Below, piece after piece: positions 7,585 to 15,403 of a stretch of 64,000 bases of DNA. This stretch comes from Arthrobacter sp. N199823 (GTDB taxonomy: Bacteria > Actinomycetota > Actinomycetes > Actinomycetales > Micrococcaceae). The notes under the pieces were generated by a model. The model ran no database searches, was not told the origin of the DNA, and worked only from the letters and a program-made list of their open reading frames with translations. The translations under genes were made by a program, and so were the position numbers. Each line of letters opens with the position of its first letter. Position 1 is the first letter of the stretch. The stretch is from the NCBI RefSeq assembly GCF_002929705.1, contig NZ_PJIN01000010.1, forward strand, positions 1 through 64,000, in the 5' to 3' direction.

Positions 7585-9108
7585 TTATGCGCTGCGGGCC
7601 ACAACGTCTTCCACATAGCTGACCAAGGTGCGGACCGCCATGCCGGTGCCCTGCTTGGGTGTGTAGCCGTACGGGGCGCCTTCATTGAAGGCGGGCCCGG
7701 CAATATCAAGGTGGGCCCAGGGGATGGTTTCTCCGTCTTTGCCCTTGCCAATGAACTCCTGTAAGAACACTGCAGCCGTCATCATGCCGCCCATGCGCTC
7801 ACCGATGTTGGCCATGTCGGCAACGGGGGAGTCTAGGGAGGGGCGCAGCTCTTCGGGCAACGGCATGGGCCAGACTAGTTCTCCGGCTCGGTCTGCGGCG
7901 GCCTTCAATGCTGCGCTGACGCCTTCATCACCCATGACGCCCGCTGTGCGGTGGCCCAAAGCTACTACCTGAGCGCCGGTGAGGGTTGCCACGTCAATGA
8001 TGACATCGGGGAATTCCGCAGAGGCGGCTACCAGACCGTCAGCCATGACCAAGCGGCCTTCGGCGTCAGTGTTCAGGACCTCAACGGTCTTGCCGCCAAA
8101 CATGGTGAGGACATCCGAGGGCCGGATAGCCGTGCCGGAAGGCATATTCTCAGCAATGCAGAGCCAGCCGGTGACGTTGACGGGCAAGCCGAGTGCGGCC
8201 ACGGCCAGCACGGTGTTCAGCACGGCTGCTGCACCGGCCATATCGCACTTCATGGTGACCATGCCAGCCCCGGGCTTGATGGAGATGCCACCGGAGTCAA
8301 AGGTGATGCCCTTGCCCACCAAGGCAAGGTCCGCTACGGAGCGCTCGGACTTGTATTCGACCTTGACCATGCGCGGCGGGCGTGAAGATCCCTGGCCGAC
8401 GCCCATGATGCCGCCCCAGCCGTCCTTGAGGAGCTTCTTCTCATCGAAAACCGTGACTTTGACGGGCAGGCCCTTTGCCAAGTCCTTGGCGGCTTCGGCA
8501 AAGGTGGCCGGGTAGAGGACGCTCGGTGGCTCGTTGACCAGTGTGCGGGTGGCATTGACGGCCTTGGCTACCACGGAGGCGCGCTCCAGTGCCGCTGCCA
8601 GCTCCGGATCCTTGGCGAGCGTTGAGTAGATGGTGACCTTGGAGACAGGCGCCTGCTTGCCGGCCTTCGAGGAATGCAGGCTGGCATACTGGTACCCGCC
8701 CAGAGCGGCACCTTCGACAAGGGCGGAAACCTGACTGACCGACGTCGTAGGTACAGCGATGACCACATGGCCAAGGCCAGCCAACTGGCGAATGGTGGCA
8801 CCCGCCATGCGGCGCAACGCTTCCTCGGTGACTGCCGAACCCAAGACCCTGCCAACGCCGGCCAAGACCAAAATCTTTGCGCCAGTGTCCGGGAGGCCGG
8901 GAAGGCGGAGGACTTGATCGGCCGCGCCGGTCACGCCCAAAGCGGACAGTGACGCCTTCAAGGACGTGAGGGCGGCGGGGGAGAGCGGCGCATCGAGGAT
9001 GACGGGGCCGTCTGCACCCTTGGCCACCGCGATAACGAGTGCGTCAGAGGATGCTTTCGCCAAGTCGGAGCTGATGACGCGGAAGGTGATGGGTTCTTTG
9101 GCAGTCAC
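7585..9108 (-). CDS. pepA: Leucyl aminopeptidase (M17 family)
   Basis: A cytosolic two-metal aminopeptidase that removes N-terminal residues from peptides. Metal and active-site motifs are present: VGKGITFDSGGISIKPG, KCDMAGAAAV and the NTDAEGRL signature. The reading frame is open to an ATG at 9240, but the GTG at 9108 is chosen: it has GAGGAC about 10 nt upstream, gives a normal N-terminus (TAKEPITFRV) of 507 aa in total, and a TACAGT -10-like box sits at 9142-9147. The extra 44 residues of the long form look non-homologous. It heads the pepA-lpdA-sucB gene order. Confidence 0.9.
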   Translation of the reverse strand: MTAKEPITFRVISSDLAKASSDALVIAVAKGADGPVILDAPLSPAALTSLKASLSALGVTGAADQVLRLPGLPDTGAKILVLAGVGRVLGSAVTEEALRRMAGATIRQLAGLGHVVIAVPTTSVSQVSALVEGAALGGYQYASLHSSKAGKQAPVSKVTIYSTLAKDPELAAALERASVVAKAVNATRTLVNEPPSVLYPATFAEAAKDLAKGLPVKVTVFDEKKLLKDGWGGIMGVGQGSSRPPRMVKVEYKSERSVADLALVGKGITFDSGGISIKPGAGMVTMKCDMAGAAAVLNTVLAVAALGLPVNVTGWLCIAENMPSGTAIRPSDVLTMFGGKTVEVLNTDAEGRLVMADGLVAASAEFPDVIIDVATLTGAQVVALGHRTAGVMGDEGVSAALKAAADRAGELVWPMPLPEELRPSLDSPVADMANIGERMGGMMTAAVFLQEFIGKGKDGETIPWAHLDIAGPAFNEGAPYGYTPKQGTGMAVRTLVSYVEDVVARSA

Positions 9109-9334
9109 GGAGATGATGTCCTCACTATGGGGTGTTGATGAACTGTAGTTACTGCTTTCGATCGTATCCCTAACGCCCTGCGATTTCCTGCCAGCTACTT
9201 GGCTTGGCGGCCGGTGGGCCCTCTGCCTAGGCGCCACCATCCAGCCGACAGCGCCTAGCAGCCGGTGCCTGCGGAATGTTTCAGGGGGCCTGCGGTGTTA
9301 TGCAGATCAGAGTCATAAGCTGCTGAGGAAGACC

Positions 9335-10324
9335 ATGAAAAAATTCGAGTTCACCCCGTTCCACGCCCCCGAGTCCCTGTATGCCCTGAATGAGGAGCTG
9401 TTGGCCGCCGAGGATCTTCGCGGTGCCAATCTCATCATGGCCTTCACCGGCTTCTCCGACGCGGGCCAGGTGGTGACGCAAATTGCCGGTGAACTGGTGG
9501 ATCATCTTGACCACGAGCCTGTGGCCATTTTTGATATTGACCAGCTCATTGATTACCGCTCACGCCGACCGCGCATCACGTTCGCCCAGGATCACCTGAG
9601 TGACTACAAGGCTCCCTCGCTGGTGCTGTACCGCATGACGGATGCCCTTGGGACACCGTTCCTGTTCCTGTACGGCAACGAGCCGGACCTGCAGTGGGAG
9701 CGCTTCAGCAGTGCCGTTTTGGGCCTGATCGAGCGTCTTGACGTGAATCTTGTGTCATGGGTGCAATCGGTTCCCATGCCTGTCCCGCACACTCGCCCAA
9801 TAGGCGCTACGGTGCACGGTAACCGGCCCGAGCTTATCGAGGGCATCTCTGCGTGGAAGGCCACCATGGAGATCCCGGCCGCCATTGGCCACGTCCTTGA
9901 GCTTAAGCTGGCCGAGGCAGGGCGCAATGTGGTGGGTTACGCCATCCACGTCCCGCAATACTTGGCCGACGCCGAGTATCCGCCCGCCGCCGTCGCCGGT
10001 TTGGAATTTCTGGGAGCCGCAGCCTCGCTGATGCTGCCCAGTGAACGCTTACGCGAGGCCGGCCGGGCTGTGGAACGCCAAATCACTGAGCAGGTGGAAG
10101 CCTCGAGTGAGGTGGCCGCGGTCGTCACAAACCTCGAGAAACGCTACGACGAACACACGGAAGGAATTTCTCGAAAGTCCTTGCTCGCTGGGGACAATGA
10201 CGAACTGCCCGACGCCGATGAGCTGGGTGCCGCTGTTGAAGCGTACCTGGCCAGCCGCGACGGCGGATCCCAGAGCGAGACCGAGACACAAAGCAAGAGC
10301 GGGCCCGAGGGTGGCTTAGGGTAA
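9335..10324 (+). CDS. PAC2 family protein (proteasome-assembly-chaperone-like)
   Basis: A 329-aa protein of the PAC2/ATP-grasp-associated family common in actinobacteria, recognised from ANLIMAFTGFSDAGQVVTQI near the start and from VSWVQSVPMPVPHTRP and PQYLADAEYPPAAVAGLEFL. The biochemical role is not known; the name comes from a distant likeness to eukaryotic proteasome assembly chaperones. The C-terminal 60 residues are acidic and low-complexity. The ATG follows GAGGAAG. The MFS gene starts 4 bp after its stop, so the two are probably cotranscribed. Confidence 0.85.
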   Translation: MKKFEFTPFHAPESLYALNEELLAAEDLRGANLIMAFTGFSDAGQVVTQIAGELVDHLDHEPVAIFDIDQLIDYRSRRPRITFAQDHLSDYKAPSLVLYRMTDALGTPFLFLYGNEPDLQWERFSSAVLGLIERLDVNLVSWVQSVPMPVPHTRPIGATVHGNRPELIEGISAWKATMEIPAAIGHVLELKLAEAGRNVVGYAIHVPQYLADAEYPPAAVAGLEFLGAAASLMLPSERLREAGRAVERQITEQVEASSEVAAVVTNLEKRYDEHTEGISRKSLLAGDNDELPDADELGAAVEAYLASRDGGSQSETETQSKSGPEGGLG

Positions 10325-10328
10325 CTAC

Positions 10329-11687
10329 GTGGATAGTAAACGTGCATGGTTGGTGTGGGGCGTCGGAATATTTGCCTACCTGATTGCGATCACGCACAGA
10401 ACATCCTTTGGCGTAGCGGGGTTGGTGGCAACCGAGCGCTTTAGCGCCACTGCTGCGGCTTTGTCAGCCTTTACGGTGATTCAGCTGGTGGTCTACGCGG
10501 TGCTGCAAATCCCCGTGGGCATGATGGTGGACCGTTTCGGTCCCCGCATCATGATCGCCACAGGCGCCGCACTGATGGCCGTAGGGCAACTGCAATTGGC
10601 TGCTGCAACGTCCATCCCCGGCGGCGTGGTGGGGCGCATCTTTGTTGGCGCCGGCGATGCCATGACGTTCATCGCCGTCATCCGCCTGATCCCGCTGTGG
10701 TTTCCAACCCGTAGAGTACCCATTCTGACTCAGATGACGGGCCAACTGGGTCAGATTGGCCAGCTCATCAGTATTGCCCCCTTCGCTTATGTGCTGCATG
10801 CATTTGGTTGGAGCCCAGCGTTTGTGGGCCTGGCGGCCCTGGGGGTTCTTGCCTGTGTGCTGTCCGCGGCACTGCTGCGGAACGCCCCCGCCGGCACCGT
10901 GGCACCTGTGATCCGCAACGGCATGAAGGAAACTGCTGCCGATCTGACCACTGCCTGGCGTCAACCCGGAACGCGGTTGGGCATGTGGAGCCATTTTGCT
11001 ACCCAGTTCTCCGGCACCGTTTTCGTCTTGACATGGGGCTACCCTTTCCTGGTCTCGGGCCAAGGTTTGGATACGTCCACGGCCAGCGTGTTGTTGAGCC
11101 TGTTTGTTGTGGTCGGGATCGCGTGCGGACCGTTCTTGGGTAGCTGGGTGGGTAAGCACCCGCTTCGCAGGTCCACCATGGTGCTGATGGTGACCATTGC
11201 CATTGTTGCGGTGTGGGCTGCTGTGCTGCTGCAGTCCGGGCCGTCCCCGCTGTGGCTGCTGGTACTTCTTATTCTGGTCCTTGCCCTCGGTGGGCCCGCT
11301 TCCATGATCGGCTTCGACTTTGCCAGGACCTTCAATCCCTCCCATCGAGTGGGTACAGCCACCGGCATCGTGAATGTGGGTGGATTCTTTGCCGCCCTGG
11401 TGACCATGTACATGGTGGGTTTGGTCCTTGACCTCCTGAACGGGGCCGGCTTCTCCAAAGACGGGCTGTACTCCCTAGACGCCTTCCGTGTGGCGTTCTC
11501 CTTCCAATTCCTGGTCTTGGGGATCGGAATCGCTGCCGTTATCAGGACCCGCCGCAAGGTGCGGACCTCCATGGCGGAAAGAGGCGAAACCGTTCCGCCA
11601 CTGCGCGTAGCGTTGGCCGACCGCAGCCGGCGTCGGCAGCAATACCGGGATGAGATTCGCGCCGAAAAGAGCAAACGCAAGCAGTAA
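10329..11687 (+). CDS. MFS transporter
   Basis: A 452-aa major facilitator with twelve predicted membrane helices. The motif between helices 2 and 3, MMVDRFGPRIMI, is the family signature. It starts at GTG 10329, 4 bp after the PAC2 stop, and ends in a long basic cytoplasmic tail (TRRKVRTSMAERGE to KSKRKQ). The substrate cannot be read from sequence. Its coupling to a PAC2 gene is usual in Arthrobacter-type genomes but does not reveal function. Confidence 0.85.
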   Translation: MDSKRAWLVWGVGIFAYLIAITHRTSFGVAGLVATERFSATAAALSAFTVIQLVVYAVLQIPVGMMVDRFGPRIMIATGAALMAVGQLQLAAATSIPGGVVGRIFVGAGDAMTFIAVIRLIPLWFPTRRVPILTQMTGQLGQIGQLISIAPFAYVLHAFGWSPAFVGLAALGVLACVLSAALLRNAPAGTVAPVIRNGMKETAADLTTAWRQPGTRLGMWSHFATQFSGTVFVLTWGYPFLVSGQGLDTSTASVLLSLFVVVGIACGPFLGSWVGKHPLRRSTMVLMVTIAIVAVWAAVLLQSGPSPLWLLVLLILVLALGGPASMIGFDFARTFNPSHRVGTATGIVNVGGFFAALVTMYMVGLVLDLLNGAGFSKDGLYSLDAFRVAFSFQFLVLGIGIAAVIRTRRKVRTSMAERGETVPPLRVALADRSRRRQQYRDEIRAEKSKRKQ

Positions 11688-11762
11688 TTTGGGGCGTGGA
11701 TTGTGGTCGTCTGGGTGAGTTTGGAAAAATTTCCAGGCTGCTCATGCGGATCCGGGCCCCTG

Positions 11763-11771
11763 TTATCCACA
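11763..11771 (+). promoter_or_regulatory. Perfect DnaA-box 9-mer upstream of the DUF4192 gene
   Basis: TTATCCACA on the plus strand, 62 bp before the DUF4192 start. A short inverted repeat TATCCAG/CTGGATA (11783-11803) follows, so this promoter region may bind a regulator. Confidence 0.35.
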
Positions 11772-11832
11772 GATATGGCAATTATCCAGAAATGCTCTGG
11801 ATACTGGGCCTGTTCCAAAGCAGCCTTGTTCT

Positions 11833-13119
11833 ATGAGCAAACCATTAGAAACAATCAAAGTCAGTGCCGGTGAGGATCTCCTGGCATTCATTCCCCACAT
11901 GGTGGGATATTGGCCCGAATCCAGCGTTGTCTGTATCGGCATGATGGGCAAAAAGCTTCAGGCCACCATGCGCCTAGACCTTCCTCCTGAGGAAGCCGAC
12001 GCCCGGGACACGGAACACTTTGCCACCATTGCGGCAACTCAGCTGGCCAATGACAAGACGAGTGATGGCTGCCTCATCGCCATCTTTGGCCGCCGCGATT
12101 GGCTCAACCCCAACGACCAGCCGCACGCAAAATTGTTCAGGGCGTTTCGCAAGGCATTTGCGGCCCACGGACTGCCCGTACAGGACGCTTGGTACATAGG
12201 CACAGAGAACTGGCGGTCGCTTGCCTGCACCGACGCCAAGTGTTGTCCGTGGCCGGGCAAAAGCAACGTCTCCATCAGGGAGAGCTTTGTCAACGCCGAG
12301 TTTGTCTTCCGCGGCAGCATGATCGGCGAGGCGCCCAAAGACCAGGTGCGCCAGCTGACGGCCGTCCGTGACGTAGATTTTGTTGCTGAAGTAGTTGCCG
12401 CCGGGGAACAGTCCAGAGGACCGCTGGGCCGCAACGGCTGTGGCCAGGACCAGCTGACGGCCACCTTGCAAGCGTGGCAATTCAGTGTTGAACTCTGGCC
12501 CAAACCCCCGGATGCGCACATGTGCGCATTCCTGCTGGCCAGTCTCGCCGATCCAACTGTGCGCGACTGCGTCATCATGCTCTTGGCAACATCGGGCGAG
12601 TATGCCCTCGCTGGGGCCGTTGGACTATGGCTCAGTGGATCCGACACTGAAGATACCGCCTATCCGGTGAACTGGTATGGCGGCAATCAAGCGGCAGGTA
12701 AGCCCCTACGGATGGAGTTGGCCACTGAGGAACTCATCCAAGAAGCGGCCTATGACTTCAGCAGTTTTTTGGTAGGCAGTACGGCGCCGAGAATTCCAGG
12801 GGAACAACCCCACCTGCTTGATTGGGAAAGACTTGATGGGGCAGAACCATTCCTGCACTTTCTAGCTCGGGCCAGCGACTCGCCCGAGAAAGCGCCTGTC
12901 CTGTGCATCTTGGGCTGGATTCAATGGTGCAAGGGGCGGGGAAGCTGGGCCGGGGAGTACTTTCAGGCCTGCCTTGTGCATCAGCCCGGCTACAGACTGG
13001 CATTTTTACTAGATCAGCTGTTATCCGCTGGACATGTGGCCGACTGTGCCAAAGACCGCACAACAGCATGGCACCGAGAAGAGCAGCCGCAAGAATCCCA
13101 TCGTGACGAAGCCGCATAG
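11833..13119 (+). CDS. DUF4192 domain-containing protein
   Basis: A 428-aa soluble protein. The DUF4192 family is recognised from the N-terminus (AGEDLLAFIPHMVGYWPESSVVCIGM) and from WPGKSNVSIRESFVNAEFVFRG. The family is actinobacterial and of unknown function. No transmembrane segment or signal peptide is seen. It lies alone between an MFS gene and sigA, with a DnaA-box-like site and an inverted repeat in its promoter. No clear ribosome-binding site precedes the ATG. Confidence 0.85.
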   Translation: MSKPLETIKVSAGEDLLAFIPHMVGYWPESSVVCIGMMGKKLQATMRLDLPPEEADARDTEHFATIAATQLANDKTSDGCLIAIFGRRDWLNPNDQPHAKLFRAFRKAFAAHGLPVQDAWYIGTENWRSLACTDAKCCPWPGKSNVSIRESFVNAEFVFRGSMIGEAPKDQVRQLTAVRDVDFVAEVVAAGEQSRGPLGRNGCGQDQLTATLQAWQFSVELWPKPPDAHMCAFLLASLADPTVRDCVIMLLATSGEYALAGAVGLWLSGSDTEDTAYPVNWYGGNQAAGKPLRMELATEELIQEAAYDFSSFLVGSTAPRIPGEQPHLLDWERLDGAEPFLHFLARASDSPEKAPVLCILGWIQWCKGRGSWAGEYFQACLVHQPGYRLAFLLDQLLSAGHVADCAKDRTTAWHREEQPQESHRDEAA

Positions 13120-13133
13120 TTTGGCTGTGATCT

Positions 13134-13177
13134 TTCTTGCACCCGGGTACCGCCCCGTGGCGTGGCGTAGGCAAGAA
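13134..13177 (+). terminator. Weak stem-loop after the DUF4192 gene
   Basis: TTCTTGC (13134-13140) pairs with GCAAGAA (13171-13177), with CGCC/GGCG inside. It begins 15 bp past the stop codon. Without a U-tract, its terminator role is only plausible. Confidence 0.35.
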
Positions 13178-13283
13178 GTGGTATCTAAATCGTGAGACAC
13201 TGGAGGTAAGACCCGGTGGGGTCCGTGTTGATGTATTAACACTTGTTTGGAATTGAGCCGGATGGATACGCATTCGGGCGGCG

Positions 13284-13309
13284 GGAACAATGCCGTGTTC
13301 ATAGGAGTT
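13284..13309 (+). promoter_or_regulatory. SigR/SigH-type promoter of sigA
   Basis: GGAAC (13284-13288) and GTT (13307-13309) are separated by exactly 18 nt, matching the GGAAT/C-N18-GTT consensus of actinobacterial thiol-oxidative/heat-stress ECF sigma factors (SigR of Streptomyces, SigH of Mycobacterium). Predicted transcription start is near 13317, giving a leader of about 105 nt. The rest of the 302-bp spacer holds an inverted repeat TGACCCT/AGGGTCA (13318-13369) and a possible TTGACA at 13357. Confidence 0.5.
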
Positions 13310-13421
13310 ATACCCTGTGACCCTCCAAGTAAATGTGATGCGCCAAGCAACGCGGACTTGACAGGGTCATAGTGGTGTTGCCCGAAGGTAACTCCACAGA
13401 CCGCCGTAAGAAAGGTTTTCT

Positions 13422-14681
13422 GTGTCTGCTACTGCTAAGAGCAACGTCTCCACAACCCAAGAGACTGAGGATCCCGCCTCGTCAGTATCTGTGCCACTGA
13501 CACCAGCACAGAAGCGCGCTGCCACCATCGCCGCTAAAAAAGCTGCTGCCGGTGACGATGCGCCCGCAGCCAAGGCTGCGCCGAAGAAAGCTGCTCCCGC
13601 CCGCCGTGGCAAGGGCAAGTCTGATGACGAGCCTGTCGCTGATGGAGTAGTTGAAGAGGACGAGCAAGAAGACTCGGCACCGGAGCGTCCAGTCGCAACT
13701 GGCACCGGATTTGTTTACTCAGATTCTGACGATGATGATGCACCTGTTCAGCAGGTCATGTCAGCTGGTGCTACCGCTGACCCCGTCAAGGACTACCTCA
13801 AGCAAATCGGTAAGGTTGCCTTGCTCAACGCTGAGCAGGAAGTTGACTTGGCCCTGCGCATTGAAGCTGGCTTGTTTGCAACGGAAAAGCTTAAAGCTGG
13901 TGCCGACGCTATGGACACGCAGCTCGAGCGTGACCTCAAGCGCATCGTCCACGATGGCAAGATCGCCAAGAACCACTTGCTGGAAGCCAACCTGCGTCTG
14001 GTTGTCTCCCTGGCCAAGCGTTACACCGGCCGTGGCATGCTCTTCCTGGACCTCATCCAGGAAGGTAACCTGGGCCTGATCCGTGCTGTTGAGAAGTTCG
14101 ACTACACCAAGGGCTTCAAGTTCTCCACGTACGCCACATGGTGGATCCGTCAGGCCATCACCCGAGCCATGGCCGACCAGGCTCGCACCATCCGCATCCC
14201 GGTGCACATGGTTGAAGTCATCAACAAGCTGGCCCGCGTGCAGCGCCAGATGCTGCAGGACCTAGGTCGCGAACCCACACCTGAGGAATTGGCCAAGGAA
14301 TTGGACATGACCCCGGAAAAGGTTGTCGAGGTTCAGAAGTACGGCCGCGAGCCCATCTCCTTGCACACCCCGTTGGGTGAAGACGGCGACTCCGAGTTCG
14401 GCGACTTGATTGAAGACTCCGAGGCCGTTGTTCCCGCCGATGCAGTGTCCTTCACACTGCTGCAGGAGCAGCTGCACTCTGTCTTGGACACCTTGTCCGA
14501 GCGTGAAGCTGGCGTTGTAGCCATGCGCTTCGGCCTGACCGACGGCCAGCCGAAGACTTTAGACGAAATCGGCAAGGTCTACGGTGTTACGCGTGAGCGT
14601 ATCCGTCAGATCGAATCTAAGACCATGTCCAAGCTGCGTCACCCGTCACGTTCACAGGTGCTGCGCGACTACCTGGACTAA
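13422..14681 (+). CDS. sigA: Primary RNA polymerase sigma factor (SigA/HrdB type)
   Basis: A 419-aa group 1 sigma-70 factor that directs RNA polymerase to housekeeping promoters. The first 110 residues are a Lys/Ala and acidic low-complexity extension typical of actinobacteria. Region 1.2 ([11 protein letters not shown]) follows at about 119, then region 2 with [24 protein letters not shown] and the -10-reading [17 protein letters not shown] helix, region 3, and region 4.2 near the end with the helix-turn-helix [19 protein letters not shown]. The start is GTG at 13422 with AGAAAGG upstream. It is monocistronic: a stress-type promoter lies in front and a strong stem-loop behind. Confidence 0.95.
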   Translation: MSATAKSNVSTTQETEDPASSVSVPLTPAQKRAATIAAKKAAAGDDAPAAKAAPKKAAPARRGKGKSDDEPVADGVVEEDEQEDSAPERPVATGTGFVYSDSDDDDAPVQQVMSAGATADPVKDYLKQIGKVALLNAEQEVDLALRIEAGLFATEKLKAGADAMDTQLERDLKRIVHDGKIAKNHLLEANLRLVVSLAKRYTGRGMLFLDLIQEGNLGLIRAVEKFDYTKGFKFSTYATWWIRQAITRAMADQARTIRIPVHMVEVINKLARVQRQMLQDLGREPTPEELAKELDMTPEKVVEVQKYGREPISLHTPLGEDGDSEFGDLIEDSEAVVPADAVSFTLLQEQLHSVLDTLSEREAGVVAMRFGLTDGQPKTLDEIGKVYGVTRERIRQIESKTMSKLRHPSRSQVLRDYLD

Positions 14682-14714
14682 CAACTGATTCGCATCTGCA
14701 TTTCACACTGAACT

Positions 14715-14790
14715 GGCCCGCTCCCAAATACCGCGACAAGCACCTCGAACGTGAGGGTTTGCGCGATTTGAGGGCGGGCCTGTTTGTTGT
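14715..14790 (+). terminator. Intrinsic terminator of sigA
   Basis: A 15-bp stem (14715-14729 with 14766-14780) that includes one G-U pair and one mismatch, an inner GC-rich hairpin, then TGTTTGTTGT. It begins 33 bp past the sigA stop codon. Confidence 0.7.
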
Positions 14791-14817
14791 AGGCGTGTTG
14801 CGAGTGCCCGCCCGGTC

Positions 14818-14890
14818 CGTCGAGTGTCCACTTAAGGTACGTTTCAGGCCCCAAAACCGCTGGAAACGTACCTTAAGTGGACACTCGACG
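14818..14890. repeat. Intergenic palindrome family, copy A
   Basis: 28-bp perfect arms (14818-14845 and 14863-14890) around a 17-nt loop. The core from CGAGTG to CACTCG (14821-14887) is 67 nt long. It has the same length and most of the sequence of copy B at 33801-33867; arm differences are compensated on the other side. It lies between the convergent sigA and DUF7455 genes, each of which has its own nearer terminator. Confidence 0.85.
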
Positions 14891-14928
14891 CCGGAAAAGG
14901 GTGCCTGAGAGCGTAAAGGGCACCAAAA

Positions 14929-14956
14929 AAGGGGCTCTGGTGATCCAGAACCCCTT
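14929..14956 (-). terminator. Intrinsic terminator of the DUF7455 gene
   Basis: On the minus strand, AAGGGGTTCTGG pairs with CCAGAGCCCCTT (one mismatch), followed by a run of T. It starts 31 bp past the stop codon of the gene at 14987-15211. This is a classic rho-independent terminator. Confidence 0.8.
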
Positions 14957-14986
14957 CTCGGTCAAGCGTTATTGATCAAACTGGCG

Positions 14987-15211
14987 TTAGTCGACTGAAA
15001 CGGGCGCCTTTTCGGTCAACCGGCTGGTCTCGTCGTGCCACTGTGAAGACAAGGGCTTCAACGTGGCCTCTACTGCGCGGGCATGGTGGCCGCAGAAGCG
15101 CAGCTCGCCGCCGGAGGATTCCAAAACTACGCGCACATATGCCTGTGCGCCGCAACGGTCACAGCGATCAAGGGTAGTCAGCTCTGGGCTGCTGATTGTC
15201 GTGGTTGTCAT
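14987..15211 (-). CDS. DUF7455 small zinc-ribbon-like protein
   Basis: A 74-aa actinobacterial protein with one CxxC (DRCDRCGAQAYVRV) and a C-x-H-H group (RFCGHHARAVE), a likely zinc site made of three Cys and one or two His. This pattern is the DUF7455 family; its function is not established. The ATG at 15211 follows a strong AGGAGG. It lies next to sigA and parE, a placement seen in related genomes. The 192-bp spacer to the divergent parE holds both promoters. Confidence 0.85.
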   Translation of the reverse strand: MTTTTISSPELTTLDRCDRCGAQAYVRVVLESSGGELRFCGHHARAVEATLKPLSSQWHDETSRLTEKAPVSVD

Positions 15212-15403
15212 GATGGCCTCCTTCGTAAGTTCTTATGTACTTTATACAACCACTCTTAGGCCCACTTACTTCCATCGACGCCGGGTACTTTCGCTAACCG
15301 CGTAGCCGCCCCGATGCCCTGGCGAACGGCAAGCCTGTAACAACTACCCGCCCTCAGCCATTAACCTTAGATATTGTCAGGCCGATCCAAACCTTGAAGG
15401 AGT

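Noticed and set aside
10464..11818. Long antisense frames over the MFS gene (10464-11345 and 11039-11818, minus)
   Set aside because: The residues are His/Gln/Arg/Ser rich without domain features, and the sense frame encodes a clear transporter.
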